Shown one piece after another: positions 1-9,169 of a DNA stretch of 45,494 nucleotides. Both the position numbers and the translations under genes were made by a program. Source of the DNA: Acidobacteriota bacterium (GTDB taxonomy: Bacteria; Acidobacteriota; G020349885); contig CP070701.1 in the NCBI GenBank assembly GCA_020349885.1, positions 2,238,938 to 2,284,431 on the forward strand. Direction: 5' to 3'. Each line of letters starts with the position of its first letter. The stretch's first letter is position 1. The notes under the pieces are model-generated. The model did no database searches. It was given only the letters and a program-made list of their open reading frames with translations, and was not told the DNA's origin.

Positions 1-175
1 CGTGACGGGAGGGGTGAAGCTGAAGGAGGGAGTGGAGATGGTGATGCCTGGGGACATGGCGCAGTTGGGAGGGGAGTTGATGACGCCGGTGGCGATGGAG
101 GAGGGGTTGAGGTTTGCGATACGCGAGGGGGGCCGGACGGTTGGGGCAGGCGCCGTTACCAAGGTGATTAAATGA
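1..175 (+). CDS. tuf: Elongation factor Tu, C-terminal end (partial)
   Basis: Only the last 57 codons are present; the codon frame begins at base 2 and ends with TGA at 173-175. The peptide reads as the C-terminal beta-barrel (domain 3) of EF-Tu. Landmarks are the VEMVMPGD stretch, [20 protein letters not shown] and a final TKVIK. EF-Tu carries aminoacyl-tRNA to the ribosomal A site as a GTP complex, and domain 3 contacts tRNA. It lies 10 nt before rpsJ, the usual end of the str operon leading into the S10 operon. The [10 protein letters not shown] segment differs slightly from the common form, but the identification is secure. The 5' part is outside the window. Confidence 0.95.
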   Translation, partial: VTGGVKLKEGVEMVMPGDMAQLGGELMTPVAMEEGLRFAIREGGRTVGAGAVTKVIK

Positions 176-185
176 GGAAGATTTG

Positions 186-512
186 ATGCCCGAGGAACGC
201 ATTCGCATTAAGCTCAAGTCCTACGACTACCGAAGCCTCGACCGCTCGCTTCGGGAGATCGTGGACACGGCGCGCCGCACGGGGGCCGTCATTCGAGGGC
301 CTATTCCCATGCCGACGAAGATTAACAAGTTCTGCGTGAACCGCTCACCGCACGTGGACAAGAAGTCGCGCGAGCAGTTTGAGATACGGACCCACCGGCG
401 CTTGCTTGACATTTACGAGCCGAGCCAGCAGACGGTCGACGCCTTGATGAAGCTCGATCTGCCCGCGGGAGTGGACGTGGAGATCAAAGCCTTCGGGGAG
501 GACCACGCCTGA
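186..512 (+). CDS. rpsJ: 30S ribosomal protein S10
   Basis: 108 residues, about the family length. S10 sits in the 30S head, and its long loop is also the NusB partner in transcription antitermination. The N-terminus [16 protein letters not shown] and the [26 protein letters not shown] loop are diagnostic. The ATG at 186 was chosen over an in-frame TTG at 183 because GAGGAAG at 174-180 is then well placed and [11 protein letters not shown] matches the family start. The stop overlaps the rplC ATG by 1 nt, implying translational coupling. Confidence 0.97.
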   Translation: MPEERIRIKLKSYDYRSLDRSLREIVDTARRTGAVIRGPIPMPTKINKFCVNRSPHVDKKSREQFEIRTHRRLLDIYEPSQQTVDALMKLDLPAGVDVEIKAFGEDHA

Positions 513-1135
513 TGATCGCGGGGCTGATCGGCCGCAAGGCCGGCATGACGCAGGTGTTCTCGGAGAACGGGGCGGCCGTGCCCGTGACGGTGCTTGAGGC
601 GGGGCCCTGCGTGGTGCTCGAGGTGAAAACGCGCGAGAAGCACGGTTACGAGGCCGCCCAGCTCGGGCTTCTGGAAAACAAGAGCGTCACGAAACCCCAG
701 GAGGGCCACGCCAAGAAGCACGGCGCGTCTCCCGCAAGGATCGTTCGAGAGTTCGCCTACGACACGAAGCCCGAGCCCGGGGAGAAGGTCACCGTTGAAA
801 TTTTTAAGGACATGAAGTACGTGGACGTTTCCGGCACAAGCAAGGGGCGCGGTTTTGCGAGCGTGATCAAGCGGTGGGGCTTCAAGGGTGGCCCGAAGAG
901 CCACGGCTCTATGTTTCACCGCGCGCCGGGCTCCATCGGCGGCTCGTCGTTCCCGTCGCGGGTCTGGAGGGGAATGAAGATGGGAGGCCGCTATGGAAAC
1001 AAGCGGGCCACGGCGCAGAATTTGGAAGTGATTAAAGTGGACCCGGAAAAGAACCTCTTGCTCGTGAGGGGGGCCGTGCCCGGGCATCGCAAGGGTTACG
1101 TGTTCATTTGCCGTGCGGTAAAAAAGCATGCTTGA
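512..1135 (+). CDS. rplC: 50S ribosomal protein L3
   Basis: 207 residues. L3 binds 23S rRNA near its 3' end, nucleates 50S assembly and reaches toward the peptidyl-transferase centre. The start GLIGRKAGMTQVF, the RGFASVIKRWGFKGGPKSHG extension and the RAPGSIG segment are family hallmarks. The ATG shares its A with the rpsJ stop, and GGGGAGG at 495-501 is the ribosome binding site. The 3' end overlaps rplD by 8 nt. Confidence 0.97.
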   Translation: MIAGLIGRKAGMTQVFSENGAAVPVTVLEAGPCVVLEVKTREKHGYEAAQLGLLENKSVTKPQEGHAKKHGASPARIVREFAYDTKPEPGEKVTVEIFKDMKYVDVSGTSKGRGFASVIKRWGFKGGPKSHGSMFHRAPGSIGGSSFPSRVWRGMKMGGRYGNKRATAQNLEVIKVDPEKNLLLVRGAVPGHRKGYVFICRAVKKHA

Positions 1136-1757
1136 AGTGGTGGTCAAGGACGTGGAGAATCAGTCGGTGGGGCGCGTCGCGCTCGACGAGGCGATTTTCT
1201 CGGCCAGCGTGAACGAAGGGCTCATTGAGGAGGACGTGCGCCACCAGCTGGCCATGCGGCGCGCCGGCACGGCCTCGACCAAGACGCGGGCCGAGGCCAG
1301 GGGCGGCGGTCGGAAGCCGTGGCGCCAAAAGGGCACGGGGCGCGCGCGCCACGGAAGCCGGCGCTCGCCTCTCTGGCGCGGGGGCGGCGTCACGTTCGGC
1401 CCCAAGCCCCGCGATTACGGCTACCGCCTGCCGAAGAAGAAGCGGTGGGGCGCGCTGTGCTCGGCCCTTACGCAGAAGGTTCAGGACGATGCCCTCGCCG
1501 TGGTGGAGCGGCTTGAGCTGGAGCGTCCGAAGGCCAAGGATTTGCTGGGCGTGCTGGCGAACCTAGGCCTTGGAGAGAGGAAAGTGCTTATCGTGGATGA
1601 AGAGAACCATGAGTGTTTGGCGCTTTCGGCGCGCAACGTCGTCAGCGTCGATGTGGCGCGCCCTATGGCGCTTCGCAGCGTGCACGTGCTGCACGCCGAC
1701 GCAGTGCTTTTTACGCGGCAGGCGCTCCTTGCGCTTACGGAGGGAATGCCGCGATGA
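1128..1757 (+). CDS. rplD: 50S ribosomal protein L4
   Basis: 209 residues. L4 lines the peptide exit tunnel; in some bacteria it also autoregulates the S10 operon, but no L4 leader is visible here because the operon head is upstream. The core GTASTKTRAEARGGGRKPWRQ followed by KGTGRARHGSRRSPLWRGGG is the tunnel loop. It starts inside rplC (8 nt overlap) without a strong ribosome binding site, so coupling to L3 is likely. Confidence 0.96.
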   Translation: MLEVVVKDVENQSVGRVALDEAIFSASVNEGLIEEDVRHQLAMRRAGTASTKTRAEARGGGRKPWRQKGTGRARHGSRRSPLWRGGGVTFGPKPRDYGYRLPKKKRWGALCSALTQKVQDDALAVVERLELERPKAKDLLGVLANLGLGERKVLIVDEENHECLALSARNVVSVDVARPMALRSVHVLHADAVLFTRQALLALTEGMPR

Positions 1758-2065
1758 ACGTCACTCGCATGCGCCAGATTGTGCGCCGTCCGCTGTTGTC
1801 GGAGAAGTCGGCCACGAAGCAGGAAAAAGGAACCCTTTGCTTCCAGGTGGCCCGGGACGCCAACAAGATTGAGATTAGGCAGGCGGTGGAGCGTCTCTTC
1901 GGCGTAAAGGTGCAGAAGGTGCGCACCATGACAGTGCGCGGCAAGATGCGGCGGTTTCGGCTGGCGGTCGGCAAGCGCCCCAATTGGAAGAAGGCCTACG
2001 TGATTCTGAAGGAAGGCGAGAAGATGATCAGCTTCGAGGACTTTGTGGCAGAGGAGAAGGGCTGA
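1754..2065 (+). CDS. rplW: 50S ribosomal protein L23
   Basis: 103 residues. L23 sits at the tunnel exit and docks trigger factor and SRP. The segments [38 protein letters not shown] and the basic loop [22 protein letters not shown] are typical. The frame is open further upstream inside rplD, but ATG 1754 overlaps the rplD stop by 4 nt and has GGAGGG at 1739-1744. The stop overlaps the rplB start by 1 nt. Confidence 0.96.
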   Translation: MNVTRMRQIVRRPLLSEKSATKQEKGTLCFQVARDANKIEIRQAVERLFGVKVQKVRTMTVRGKMRRFRLAVGKRPNWKKAYVILKEGEKMISFEDFVAEEKG

Positions 2066-2880
2066 TGCCGCTAAAGACCTATAAGCCCACCTCGCCGGGA
2101 CTTCGCAAGAGAGCGCTTGCGTCGGGCAAAGAGATTACGGCGCGCGAGCCGCACAAGCCGCTCACGAGGCCGCTCAAGGAGCGCGCGGGCCGCAGCCGCC
2201 GGGGCCGCATCGCGGTGCGGTCGCGGGGAGGCCGGCACAAGCGCCTTTACCGGGTCGTAGACTTCAAGCGCGACAAATTCGATGTGCCGGGCAAGGTGGC
2301 GACGGTGGAGTACGACCCGAACCGGAGCGCGCGCATCGCGCTTGTGTGTTACGCAGACGGCGAGAAGCGCTACGTCCTTGCTCCCCACGGCCTCAAGGTG
2401 GGCGACGCCGTGCTCTCGAGCAACGCGGCCATCGACGCCAAGATCGGCAACACCATGCCCCTGGAGCATATCCCGCCGGGCATGGAGATTCACAACATCG
2501 AGCTGCGGCCCGGCAAGGGAGGCCAGCTGGTGCGAAGCGCGGGCAACGCGGCCACCATCGAGGCCAAGGAAGGCGCTTATGCGGTGGTGCGCCTTCCGTC
2601 CAAGCGAAGGCGCCTTATTTTGCTGCGGTGTCGCGCGACCGTCGGGCAGGTGGGGAACCTCGACCATGAGGGCGTCACGTCGGGCAAGGCCGGGCGCTCC
2701 CGCTGGCTGGGCCGCAGGCCCCATGTGCGCGGGGTGGCCAAGAATCCCGTGGACCATCCCCTGGGCGGCGGCGAGGGCAAGGCGAGCGGGGGGCGCCATC
2801 CCAGCACCCCTTGGGGCGCGCCGACGAAGGGCTACAAGACGCGCCGGAACAAACGCACGAAACGCTTTCACTTGAAGTAA
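2065..2880 (+). CDS. rplB: 50S ribosomal protein L2
   Basis: 271 residues, the usual length. L2 is a primary 23S rRNA binder required for subunit association and peptidyl transfer. [33 protein letters not shown] and [22 protein letters not shown] are visible. The conserved histidine next to the catalytic centre lies in [23 protein letters not shown] 2065 follows GAGGAGAAGG. The C-terminal [13 protein letters not shown] is typical. Confidence 0.97.
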   Translation: MPLKTYKPTSPGLRKRALASGKEITAREPHKPLTRPLKERAGRSRRGRIAVRSRGGRHKRLYRVVDFKRDKFDVPGKVATVEYDPNRSARIALVCYADGEKRYVLAPHGLKVGDAVLSSNAAIDAKIGNTMPLEHIPPGMEIHNIELRPGKGGQLVRSAGNAATIEAKEGAYAVVRLPSKRRRLILLRCRATVGQVGNLDHEGVTSGKAGRSRWLGRRPHVRGVAKNPVDHPLGGGEGKASGGRHPSTPWGAPTKGYKTRRNKRTKRFHLK

Positions 2881-2894
2881 GGAGTATCGAAACC

Positions 2895-3194
2895 ATGCCG
2901 CGCTCGCTCAAGAAAGGCCCCTGGGTGGATGCGCACCTGATGCGCAGCGTGATGGCCATGAACGAGGCGAACACCAAGTCGGTCGTGAAGACGTGGTCGC
3001 GCCGCTCGACCGTGGTGCCCGAGATGGTGGGGCACACCTTGGCGGTGCACAACGGCAGGAAATTCATTCCCGTCTACATCACCGAGAACATGGTCGGCCA
3101 CAAGCTCGGCGAGTTCGCTCCGACCCGCATTTTCAGGGCCCACGGCGGGGCGGGAGAAAAAGCGGCGGTGGTGAAGAAGCATACGAAAAAGTAA
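2895..3194 (+). CDS. rpsS: 30S ribosomal protein S19
   Basis: 99 residues. S19 binds the head of 16S rRNA next to S13 and forms intersubunit bridges. [16 protein letters not shown] and [38 protein letters not shown] are diagnostic across positions 1-80. The start is set by AAGGAG at 2879-2884; longer in-frame upstream sequence lies inside rplB and is not S19-like. The gap to rplV is 6 nt. Confidence 0.97.
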   Translation: MPRSLKKGPWVDAHLMRSVMAMNEANTKSVVKTWSRRSTVVPEMVGHTLAVHNGRKFIPVYITENMVGHKLGEFAPTRIFRAHGGAGEKAAVVKKHTKK

Positions 3195-3200
3195 GGAAAT

Positions 3201-3587
3201 ATGCCTGAAGCGATTGCAAAAGCCAAGCTGAATCACCTGCGCCAGTCGCCTTACAAGATGCGCGAGGTTGCGGACCTGGTGCGCGGCCAGAGCGTGAGTC
3301 ACTCCCTCTCGCTTCTGCGCCACACGAAGAAGCGCGCGGCGGTGGACCTGCTTCAACTCCTCGAGTCCGCCGTGGCCAACCTTCAGGCGAAAGGAGAGGG
3401 TGACTACGACGACGAGCGCCTCTACGTGTCGCTCCTTGTCGTGGACGAGGGGCCGACGCTCAAGCGGTATCAGCCGATGTCCTTGGGGCGCGCGGGGATG
3501 GTGCGCAAGCGCACGTGCCGCGTTCGCCTGGAGCTGGGGGAGCGTCCGGAAAAAGGCTCGGCCTCCGAGCACCGGGGAAAGGCCTGA
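3201..3587 (+). CDS. rplV: 50S ribosomal protein L22
   Basis: 128 residues, slightly longer than usual because of a charged tail (GERPEKGSASEHRGKA). L22 spans the 50S, and its hairpin narrows the exit tunnel at the macrolide site. LRQSPYKMREVADLVRG at the N-terminus, the AVANLQAKGE helix and the hairpin around LKRYQPMSLGRAGMVRKRT are visible. AAGGAA lies just before the ATG. The gap to rpsC is 3 nt. Confidence 0.95.
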   Translation: MPEAIAKAKLNHLRQSPYKMREVADLVRGQSVSHSLSLLRHTKKRAAVDLLQLLESAVANLQAKGEGDYDDERLYVSLLVVDEGPTLKRYQPMSLGRAGMVRKRTCRVRLELGERPEKGSASEHRGKA

Positions 3588-3590
3588 CGC

Positions 3591-4244
3591 ATGGGACAGA
3601 AAGTTCATCCCGAGTCGCTCCGCCTGGGCTACATCCACACGTGGAAGTCACGGTGGTACGCCGAGAAGGACTACAAGGGCCTTCTTCACGAGGACCTGTG
3701 GCTCCGCGACTTTACCCACAAGCGCTACCCGCGCGCGGGCGTCTCGCGCGTCATCATCGAGCGCGCCGCGAACAAGCTCAAAATCAACATCCATACGTCG
3801 CGCCCCGGCGTGGTGATCGGAAGGAGGGGCGCGGAGGTGGAGAAGTTCCGCAAGGACGTGGAAAAACTCACCAAGCGGGAAGTCTACGTGAACATTCAGG
3901 AGGTGGCGCGGCCGGAAGCCGACGCGCAGTGCGTTGCCGAGAACATCGCGGTCCAGCTCGAAAAGCGCGTGATGTTCCGGCGCGCCATGAAGCGCGCCGT
4001 CGAGACCGCCCACCAAGGCGGTTGCAAGGGCATCAAGGTCATGGTGGCAGGGCGCCTCAGCGGAAGGGAAATCGCGCGCACGGAGTGGTATCTCGAAGGG
4101 AAGCTGCCGCTTCACACATTCCGTGCGGACATCGACTACGGGTTTTCGCAGGCGTATACCACCTACGGCGTCATCGGTATCAAGGTTTGGATTTACAACG
4201 GTGATATTATGGACGTGGAGGAGGCCCACCATGCGGGGCTGTAG
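3591..4244 (+). CDS. rpsC: 30S ribosomal protein S3
   Basis: 217 residues. S3 lines the mRNA entry channel with S4 and S5. [15 protein letters not shown] opens the protein. A KH domain with [19 protein letters not shown] lies at about residues 70-85, and the C-terminal domain includes [31 protein letters not shown] ribosome binding site precedes the ATG. It is followed after 15 nt by rplP. Confidence 0.97.
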   Translation: MGQKVHPESLRLGYIHTWKSRWYAEKDYKGLLHEDLWLRDFTHKRYPRAGVSRVIIERAANKLKINIHTSRPGVVIGRRGAEVEKFRKDVEKLTKREVYVNIQEVARPEADAQCVAENIAVQLEKRVMFRRAMKRAVETAHQGGCKGIKVMVAGRLSGREIARTEWYLEGKLPLHTFRADIDYGFSQAYTTYGVIGIKVWIYNGDIMDVEEAHHAGL

Positions 4245-4259
4245 CGAAGAGATATTGCC

Positions 4260-4676
4260 ATGTTGATGCCCAAGAAAGTTAAATTCCGGAAACAGCAGCG
4301 GGGCCGCCGCAAGGGCAAGGCTTGGCGCGGCAGCGGCGTTGATTTCGGGGACTTCGGCCTGCGGACGCTCGGCGCGGCCTGGCTGACGGCGCGTCAGATT
4401 GAGGCGGCGCGGGTGGCGCTTTCCCGCCATCTTCACAAGGGTGGAAAGCTCTGGATTCGCGTGTTTCCCGACAAGCCGGTGACCAAAAAGCCGCTCGAGA
4501 CGCGCCAGGGCGGCGGTAAGGGCCCCCCCGAGGAATGGGTGGCGGTCGTCAAGCCTGGCCGCGTCTTGTTCGAGGTGGAGGGCATCCCGGAGAGGGAGGC
4601 GCGGGAAGCGTTCCGGCGCGTCGGCCACAAATTGCCGGTCAAAACCGTTTTTGTAAGCCGGGCCGAGGTGCGGTGA
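4260..4676 (+). CDS. rplP: 50S ribosomal protein L16
   Basis: 138 residues. L16 organises the A-site region of the 50S and is a late assembly protein. [39 protein letters not shown] and [26 protein letters not shown] are diagnostic. The motif more commonly reads ETRMGKGKG, a minor variation. Two ATGs (4260, 4266) are possible; MLMPK is the family norm, so the first was kept. The reading continues to a TGA overlapping a possible GTG start of rpmC. Confidence 0.96.
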   Translation: MLMPKKVKFRKQQRGRRKGKAWRGSGVDFGDFGLRTLGAAWLTARQIEAARVALSRHLHKGGKLWIRVFPDKPVTKKPLETRQGGGKGPPEEWVAVVKPGRVLFEVEGIPEREAREAFRRVGHKLPVKTVFVSRAEVR

Positions 4677-4681
4677 CCATT

Positions 4682-4897
4682 ATGGCACGGGCGAAAGATT
4701 TGCGGGAACTCGACGACAAGGATCTGCGCGACCGGGCAGCGGAGCTCCAGCAGGAGCTTTTTAAGTTCCGTTTTCAGAAGGTGCTCGGGCAGCTCGAGAC
4801 GCCCATGCGAGTGCGAGCGGCCCGGAGGGATTACGCCAGGATTCTGACGGTGCTTCGAGAGCGGGAGAGGGAACGCAGCAGGGAGAAATCGGCATGA
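4682..4897 (+). CDS. rpmC: 50S ribosomal protein L29
   Basis: 71 residues of helical hairpin: ARAKDLRELDDKDLRDRAAEL, then LFKFRFQKVLGQLE and VRAARRDYARILTVLRER. L29 sits near the tunnel exit beside L23. The start is ATG 4682. An in-frame GTG at 4673, overlapping the rplP stop, is an alternative that would add MTI and has closer Shine-Dalgarno spacing. The last 4 nt overlap the rpsQ start (ATGA). Confidence 0.93.
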   Translation: MARAKDLRELDDKDLRDRAAELQQELFKFRFQKVLGQLETPMRVRAARRDYARILTVLRERERERSREKSA

Positions 4898-5175
4898 AGG
4901 GGCGTCGTGCAACCCAAGTGGGTCGGGTGCTCAAGGATAAGATGCAAAAGACGGTGGTGGTCGCGGTGTCTCAGACCTACCGCCATCGCCGCATTGGAAA
5001 GTACATACGAAAGACGAAGAAATATTATGTTCACGACGAGAAAAACGCGTGCCGCGTGGGCGACAAGGTGCTCATTGTGGAGACTCGGCCCGTGAGCCGC
5101 CTCAAGCGGTGGCGGCTGGCCAAGGTTCTGGAGCGCGGTACCGACGGCGACTTAAACGCGGAGGCGGCGTCATGA
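4894..5175 (+). CDS. rpsQ: 30S ribosomal protein S17
   Basis: 93 residues, an OB-fold primary 16S rRNA binder. [36 protein letters not shown] and [21 protein letters not shown] cover the family signature. The ATG overlaps the rpmC stop by 4 nt, and the stop overlaps the rplN ATG by 4 nt, giving tight coupling on both sides. Confidence 0.96.
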   Translation: MKGRRATQVGRVLKDKMQKTVVVAVSQTYRHRRIGKYIRKTKKYYVHDEKNACRVGDKVLIVETRPVSRLKRWRLAKVLERGTDGDLNAEAAS

Positions 5176-5540
5176 TCCAGATGCGCACGCGCCTCCGCGT
5201 GGCCGACAACTCGGGTGCCAAGGTCATCGCGTGCATCCACCCCCTCGGCGGCGGCACCGGCCGCCACGGTCGGCTGGGCGACGTCATTCGCGCCAGCGTC
5301 AAGGAGGCCATTCCCCGCGCCGAGGTGAAGAAAGGCGACGTCGTGCGGGCCGTGATCGTCCGGACGCGGAAAGAACACCGCCGCAGGGACGGCACCTACA
5401 TTCGCTTTGACGATAACGCGGCGGTGCTGATCAACGAGCAGCGCGAGCCCGTCGGAACGCGGGTGTTCGGTCCCGTCGCGCGCGAGCTGCGGGACAGGAA
5501 TTTCGTGAAAATCGCGTCGCTGGCCCCGGAGGTGCTCTGA
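5172..5540 (+). CDS. rplN: 50S ribosomal protein L14
   Basis: 122 residues, exactly the family length. L14 contributes to intersubunit bridges B5 and B8. [19 protein letters not shown] and [34 protein letters not shown] are diagnostic, and the protein closes with [10 protein letters not shown]. The ATG at 5172 sits in an ATGA overlap with rpsQ. The frame is open upstream but without L14-like sequence. Confidence 0.97.
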   Translation: MIQMRTRLRVADNSGAKVIACIHPLGGGTGRHGRLGDVIRASVKEAIPRAEVKKGDVVRAVIVRTRKEHRRRDGTYIRFDDNAAVLINEQREPVGTRVFGPVARELRDRNFVKIASLAPEVL

Positions 5541-5542
5541 GG

Positions 5543-5872
5543 ATGGCACGCATGCATGCCCGCAAAGGGGATACCGTGACCATAATGGCTGGCACCGATA
5601 AGGGAAAAACCGGCAAGGTGCTGCGAGTGTTTGTCCGCGAGGGCAGAGCCGTGGTGGAAGGGGTCCGTTTTGTCAAGAAGCACGTGCGCCCCAATCCGAG
5701 GCGGAACATCAAGGGCGGTATCGTGCAAAAGGAAGCGACGGTTCCGCTTTCCAACCTGATGGTGGTGTGTTCGGGGTGCAAGAGGCCCGCGCGCGTCGGG
5801 ATTCAAATCCTCGAGGACGGCCGCCGGGTGCGTCAGTGCAAGCGCTGCAAGGAGCATATTGTTACCCCATGA
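5543..5872 (+). CDS. rplX: 50S ribosomal protein L24, zinc-ribbon type
   Basis: 109 residues. L24 is an assembly initiator of the 50S. The KOW motif is [19 protein letters not shown] (about residues 12-30), and [22 protein letters not shown] follows. Two CxxC pairs (C76/C79 and C99/C102) form a C-terminal zinc ribbon present in only some bacterial L24 proteins. GGAGG lies about 10 nt before the ATG. The stop overlaps the rplE ATG by 4 nt. Confidence 0.96.
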   Translation: MARMHARKGDTVTIMAGTDKGKTGKVLRVFVREGRAVVEGVRFVKKHVRPNPRRNIKGGIVQKEATVPLSNLMVVCSGCKRPARVGIQILEDGRRVRQCKRCKEHIVTP

Positions 5873-6426
5873 CGGTGCCGCGAATCCGCGAACGATACGA
5901 GAAGCAGGTGCGACCGGCCATGAAAGAGGAATTCGGCTACCGAAGCCTCATGGCGGTGCCGCGGCTGCACAAGATTGTTGTTAACATGGGCGTTGGAGAA
6001 GCCAAGAGCGACATTAAGATTCTGGACGCCGCGGCCGGTGAGTTGGCCTCCATCGCGGGGCAGAAACCGAAAATCACCCGCTCGCGCAAAGCCATAGCGG
6101 CGTTCAACGTGCGGGCGAATCTTCCCATCGGCTGCTGCGTCACGCTGCGGGGGAACCGCATGTACGAGTTTTTCGACCGCCTCGTGAACATCGCCCTTCC
6201 GCGCGTGCGGGATTTTCAAGGACTTCCGCCGCGTGCCTTTGACGGGCGCGGAAACTATACGCTCGGGCTGCGTGACCAATTGGTCTTTCCGGAAGTGGAC
6301 TATACGAAGGTGGACCGCCTCATGGGCATGAACGTCACCGTCGTCACGATGGCGAAGACGGATGAGGAGGCGTTCTATCTACTTCACGCGCTTGGCATGC
6401 CGTTCCGAACACGGAAAGCGGCTTAG
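5869..6426 (+). CDS. rplE: 50S ribosomal protein L5
   Basis: 185 residues. L5 binds 5S rRNA and contacts P-site t[43 protein letters not shown] and the C-terminal [23 protein letters not shown] are hallmark segments. The true start is ATG 5869 (ATGA overlap with rplX); upstream in-frame sequence lies inside rplX. The gap to rpsN is 9 nt. Confidence 0.97.
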   Translation: MTVPRIRERYEKQVRPAMKEEFGYRSLMAVPRLHKIVVNMGVGEAKSDIKILDAAAGELASIAGQKPKITRSRKAIAAFNVRANLPIGCCVTLRGNRMYEFFDRLVNIALPRVRDFQGLPPRAFDGRGNYTLGLRDQLVFPEVDYTKVDRLMGMNVTVVTMAKTDEEAFYLLHALGMPFRTRKAA

Positions 6427-6435
6427 AGGCAAGAA

Positions 6436-6621
6436 ATGGCTACGACCGCTTGGGTTGCGAAAACGAAGAAGAAGCCGAAGTTCAAGGTGCGGTGCCGCAA
6501 TCGCTGCAACCGCTGTGGACGCCCGCGTGGCTATTATCGAAAGTTCGGATTGTGCCGCATCTGCCTCCGCCAGTTGGCCCACCGCGGAGAACTTCCGGGA
6601 GTCATTAAATCCAGTTGGTAA
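6436..6621 (+). CDS. rpsN: 30S ribosomal protein S14, zinc-binding short form
   Basis: 61 residues, the short C+ (type Z) paralogue. Four cysteines at 24, 27, 40 and 43 ([11 protein letters not shown] and [16 protein letters not shown]) bind zinc. The C-terminal GVIKSSW is invariant in this class. S14 completes the 30S head with S3 and S10. AGAGG precedes the ATG. No zinc-free paralogue is visible in the window. Confidence 0.97.
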   Translation: MATTAWVAKTKKKPKFKVRCRNRCNRCGRPRGYYRKFGLCRICLRQLAHRGELPGVIKSSW

Positions 6622-6631
6622 GGAATTTCCA

Positions 6632-7048
6632 ATGCTGACCGACCCCATTGCCGATATGCTGACGCGAATCCGGAACGCCCTGGCCGTTCGCCACCACGAT
6701 GTGGAGGTGCCGGCTTCCAGGCTCAAGATGGCCGTCCTGCGTGTGCTCAAGGATGAAGGCTACATTGAGGATTTCGAGGAGGGGCACTCCCAGGCGGAAT
6801 CGCGCTCCGGCAAGTCACCCAAGCGCATCCTTAAAGTGCACCTCAAATACGAGGGCGACACGTCGGTCATCCGGAATCTTCGCAAGGTAAGCAGGTCGGG
6901 GCGCCGCGTCTATTGCAGCGCCCGGAACCTGGCCCAGATCCAGAGCGGGTTGGGGATTTCCATCGTTTCCACGTCACGCGGCGTCATGACCGACCGCGAC
7001 TGCCGCCGCCGCTCCCTCGGGGGAGAAATTCTCTGCGAGGTGTGGTAG
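6632..7048 (+). CDS. rpsH: 30S ribosomal protein S8
   Basis: 138 residues. S8 binds the 16S central domain and, in enteric bacteria, represses the spc operon at rplE; no such site was identified here. TDPIADMLTRIRNAL at the N-terminus and the C-terminal GISIVSTSRGVMTDRDCRR with GGEILCEVW are typical. The ATG at 6632 has AAGGA upstream. The region SQAESRSGKSPKR (about residues 51-63) is a slightly expanded loop. Confidence 0.96.
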   Translation: MLTDPIADMLTRIRNALAVRHHDVEVPASRLKMAVLRVLKDEGYIEDFEEGHSQAESRSGKSPKRILKVHLKYEGDTSVIRNLRKVSRSGRRVYCSARNLAQIQSGLGISIVSTSRGVMTDRDCRRRSLGGEILCEVW

Positions 7049-7050
7049 AA

Positions 7051-7587
7051 ATGTCACGGGTTGGAAAAAAGCCCATTTCACTTCCCCAGGGCGTTACGGT
7101 CAGCGTGGCGGGCGATGTGTGCACCGTGAAGGGCAAGCGGGGAGAGCTTGTCGTCGCGGTATCCCCTGGGATTGAGGTTGTGGTCAAGGACGGCACGGTG
7201 ACGGTTTCTCGGAAGGGGAATTCGGCGCGTCATCGGGCGCTCCATGGCCTCACGCAGCGCCTTTTGGTCAACGCCGCCGAGGGCGTTTCCAAGGGCTTTG
7301 TGCGCCGCCTCGAAATGAGCGGTGTCGGCTATCGCATTGCGCTCAAGGGCAGGAAACTGGAAATGGAACTCGGCTTTTCTCATCCGGTGATCTATGAGCC
7401 TCCCGCGGGGGTTACGCTTTCCATTGAGGAGAAAAACATCATTGTGGTGGCGGGTGCCGATAAGCAGCAAGTGGGACACGTGGCGGCTGAGCTCCGGCGC
7501 GTCAAGCCGCCCGATCCTTATAAGGTCAAGGGCATCAAGTACGCGGGAGAGGTTATTCATCGCAAGGTGGGGAAAGTGGGGGCCTAG
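7051..7587 (+). CDS. rplF: 50S ribosomal protein L6
   Basis: 178 residues with the two duplicated L6 domains. MSRVGKKPISLPQGV opens domain 1. The C-terminal domain holds KQQVGHVAAELRRVKPPDPYKVKGIKYAGE, the conserved 23S rRNA contact near the GTPase centre. It starts 2 nt after the rpsH stop with GAGG upstream. Confidence 0.97.
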   Translation: MSRVGKKPISLPQGVTVSVAGDVCTVKGKRGELVVAVSPGIEVVVKDGTVTVSRKGNSARHRALHGLTQRLLVNAAEGVSKGFVRRLEMSGVGYRIALKGRKLEMELGFSHPVIYEPPAGVTLSIEEKNIIVVAGADKQQVGHVAAELRRVKPPDPYKVKGIKYAGEVIHRKVGKVGA

Positions 7588-7591
7588 CGCG

Positions 7592-7960
7592 ATGATAAAA
7601 ATTATCTCAAGAAACGAGCTGCGAAAAAAGCGTCATTTCCACACGCGAAAGCGGATGGTGGGAACATCCCAGAAGCCTAGGCTGTGCGTTTACAAAAGCC
7701 ACAAGTACATTTATGCCCAAGCCGTGGATGATTTAAACGGCCGCACGATGGCCGCGGCCTCCAGCCTTGAAAAGGAGGCACGCGGCGTTTTCCTGGGACA
7801 CGCCAACAAGGCCGCCGCGAAATGGGTCGGAGAGCGCCTGAGCGGGCGCCTTGCGGCCGGGGGGGTCGCCTCGGTCGTGTTTGACCGAAGCGGCTATGCC
7901 TACCATGGCGTGGTTAAGGAATTGGCGGATGCCGTGCGCGGCCAGGGCATAAAACTTTAA
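7592..7960 (+). CDS. rplR: 50S ribosomal protein L18
   Basis: 122 residues. L18 delivers 5S rRNA to the large subunit together with L5. GTSQKPRLCVYKSHKYIYAQAVDD, a GERLSGRLAAGGVASVVFDRSGYAYHG core and the terminal VKELADAVRGQGIKL are typical. The ATG is 4 nt after rplF; the preceding G-rich run may serve as ribosome binding site. Family length is about 120. Confidence 0.96.
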   Translation: MIKIISRNELRKKRHFHTRKRMVGTSQKPRLCVYKSHKYIYAQAVDDLNGRTMAAASSLEKEARGVFLGHANKAAAKWVGERLSGRLAAGGVASVVFDRSGYAYHGVVKELADAVRGQGIKL

Positions 7961-7972
7961 AAAGGACACCCG

Positions 7973-8533
7973 ATGGCTGAGACGAAAGATCAGGAAATTT
8001 ACGAACAGGTGGTTCGGATCAACCGCGTCACCAAGGTGGTGAAAGGCGGCAAGAACTTCAGTTTCAGCGCTATGGTTGTGGTCGGGGAACGCAACGGCAA
8101 GGCGGGCTACGCCATGGGCAAGGCGCGGGAGGTGCCGCTGGCCATTCAAAAGGCCATGGCCAAGGCGCGGCGCCACATGAAGCGATACTCGCTTGTCGGC
8201 TCGACAATCCCGCACGAGGCGTACGGGCGCAACGGGGGAGGGCGGGTGTTCATACGGCCCGCCTCGCCGGGCACGGGGGTCATCGCGGGCGGCGCCGTGC
8301 GCGCCGTCATGGAAGCCGTCGGCGTGCGCGACGTGTTGACGAAATCTCTTGGCTCCGACAATGCAATTAATATCGTTAAAGCAGCGTTTCAGGCGCTTGG
8401 GACGCTCCGGTCGCCACGGGAGGTGGCAAAGTTGCGGAACAAGCAATTCGAAGAACTGGATCTGGCGGAAAATGTCCGAAACCAACTCCTCTCCGACTCA
8501 GAGCAAGAAACCATCCCAAGCGAAGAGCTCTAA
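7973..8533 (+). CDS. rpsE: 30S ribosomal protein S5
   Basis: 186 residues. S5 contributes to decoding fidelity and the mRNA entry helicase region. [45 protein letters not shown] and [19 protein letters not shown] are diagnostic. The C-terminal tail (about the last 25 residues, ending QETIPSEEL) is longer than usual and is encoded over the start of rpmD. AAAGGA precedes the ATG. Confidence 0.96.
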   Translation: MAETKDQEIYEQVVRINRVTKVVKGGKNFSFSAMVVVGERNGKAGYAMGKAREVPLAIQKAMAKARRHMKRYSLVGSTIPHEAYGRNGGGRVFIRPASPGTGVIAGGAVRAVMEAVGVRDVLTKSLGSDNAINIVKAAFQALGTLRSPREVAKLRNKQFEELDLAENVRNQLLSDSEQETIPSEEL

Positions 8534-8711
8534 GAAACTTCGCATTCGACAGGTGCGCAGCCCCATAGGCTTCACCCGCGGGCAGCGCGAGGTCCTGCGC
8601 GGCCTGGGGCTTCGCCGCATCCGTGACGAGGTTGTGCGCGAGGACACCCCGGCGGTACGGGGGATGGCGGCGAAAATTTCCCACCTCGTGAAGATTATTG
8701 AGGAAGGATGA
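8472..8711 (+). CDS. rpmD: 50S ribosomal protein L30
   Basis: 79 residues; the L30 fold proper is the last 60 ([18 protein letters not shown] onward, ending LVKIIEEG). It is preceded by about 20 Ser/Lys/Gln-rich residues. There is no ATG, GTG or TTG in frame between 8472 and the conserved core, so the gene must start inside rpsE and overlap it by 62 nt. GGCGGA at 8464-8469 is a modest ribosome binding site. The stop overlaps the rplO ATG by 4 nt. Confidence 0.9.
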   Translation: MSETNSSPTQSKKPSQAKSSKKLRIRQVRSPIGFTRGQREVLRGLGLRRIRDEVVREDTPAVRGMAAKISHLVKIIEEG

Positions 8712-9169
8712 GTTCGAAGTTGCATGATTTGAAGCCCCCGAAGGGGGCCCGCCGCAAGGCCAAGCGCGTGGGCCGCGGCCCCGGCTCCGGCCATGGCGTG
8801 ACCGCCGGCAAGGGCACCAAGGGGCAGCAGTCCCGGTCGGGCTACCGGCGCCAAATGGGGCGGGAGGGAGGACAAATGCCGCTCGTCCGCCGTGTGCCCA
8901 AGCGCGGCTTTACGAACATCTTTCGCAAGCGCTGGGCCGTGGTCAACGTGCGCGATTTGGCCGTATTTTCGAAGGACGCAGAGGTGACGCCCGAGGCGTT
9001 GCGCGAGCGCCGCCTTGTGCCTAACCTGTGCCTGTACGAGGGTGTCAAGATTCTCGGCGTCGGGAAGATCGCAACGGCGCTCGTCGTTCGGGCGCATGCC
9101 TTCAGTGCGGGTGCCCGCGCCAAGATCGAGAAAGCTGGCGGGCGCGTGGAGGTTATTCCCCGTGCTTGA
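8708..9169 (+). CDS. rplO: 50S ribosomal protein L15
   Basis: 153 residues. L15 is a late 50S assembly protein. The Gly/Arg-rich N-terminus [21 protein letters not shown] and [20 protein letters not shown] are diagnostic. The C-terminal globular domain includes [33 protein letters not shown] sits just before the ATG. It overlaps secY by 8 nt. Confidence 0.96.
   Translation: MSSKLHDLKPPKGARRKAKRVGRGPGSGHGVTAGKGTKGQQSRSGYRRQMGREGGQMPLVRRVPKRGFTNIFRKRWAVVNVRDLAVFSKDAEVTPEALRERRLVPNLCLYEGVKILGVGKIATALVVRAHAFSAGARAKIEKAGGRVEVIPRA

Noticed and set aside
413-2871. Minus-strand frames of 240-270 codons opposite rplC to rplB
   Set aside because: The products are His/Arg/Leu-rich shadows of ribosomal genes without family signatures.
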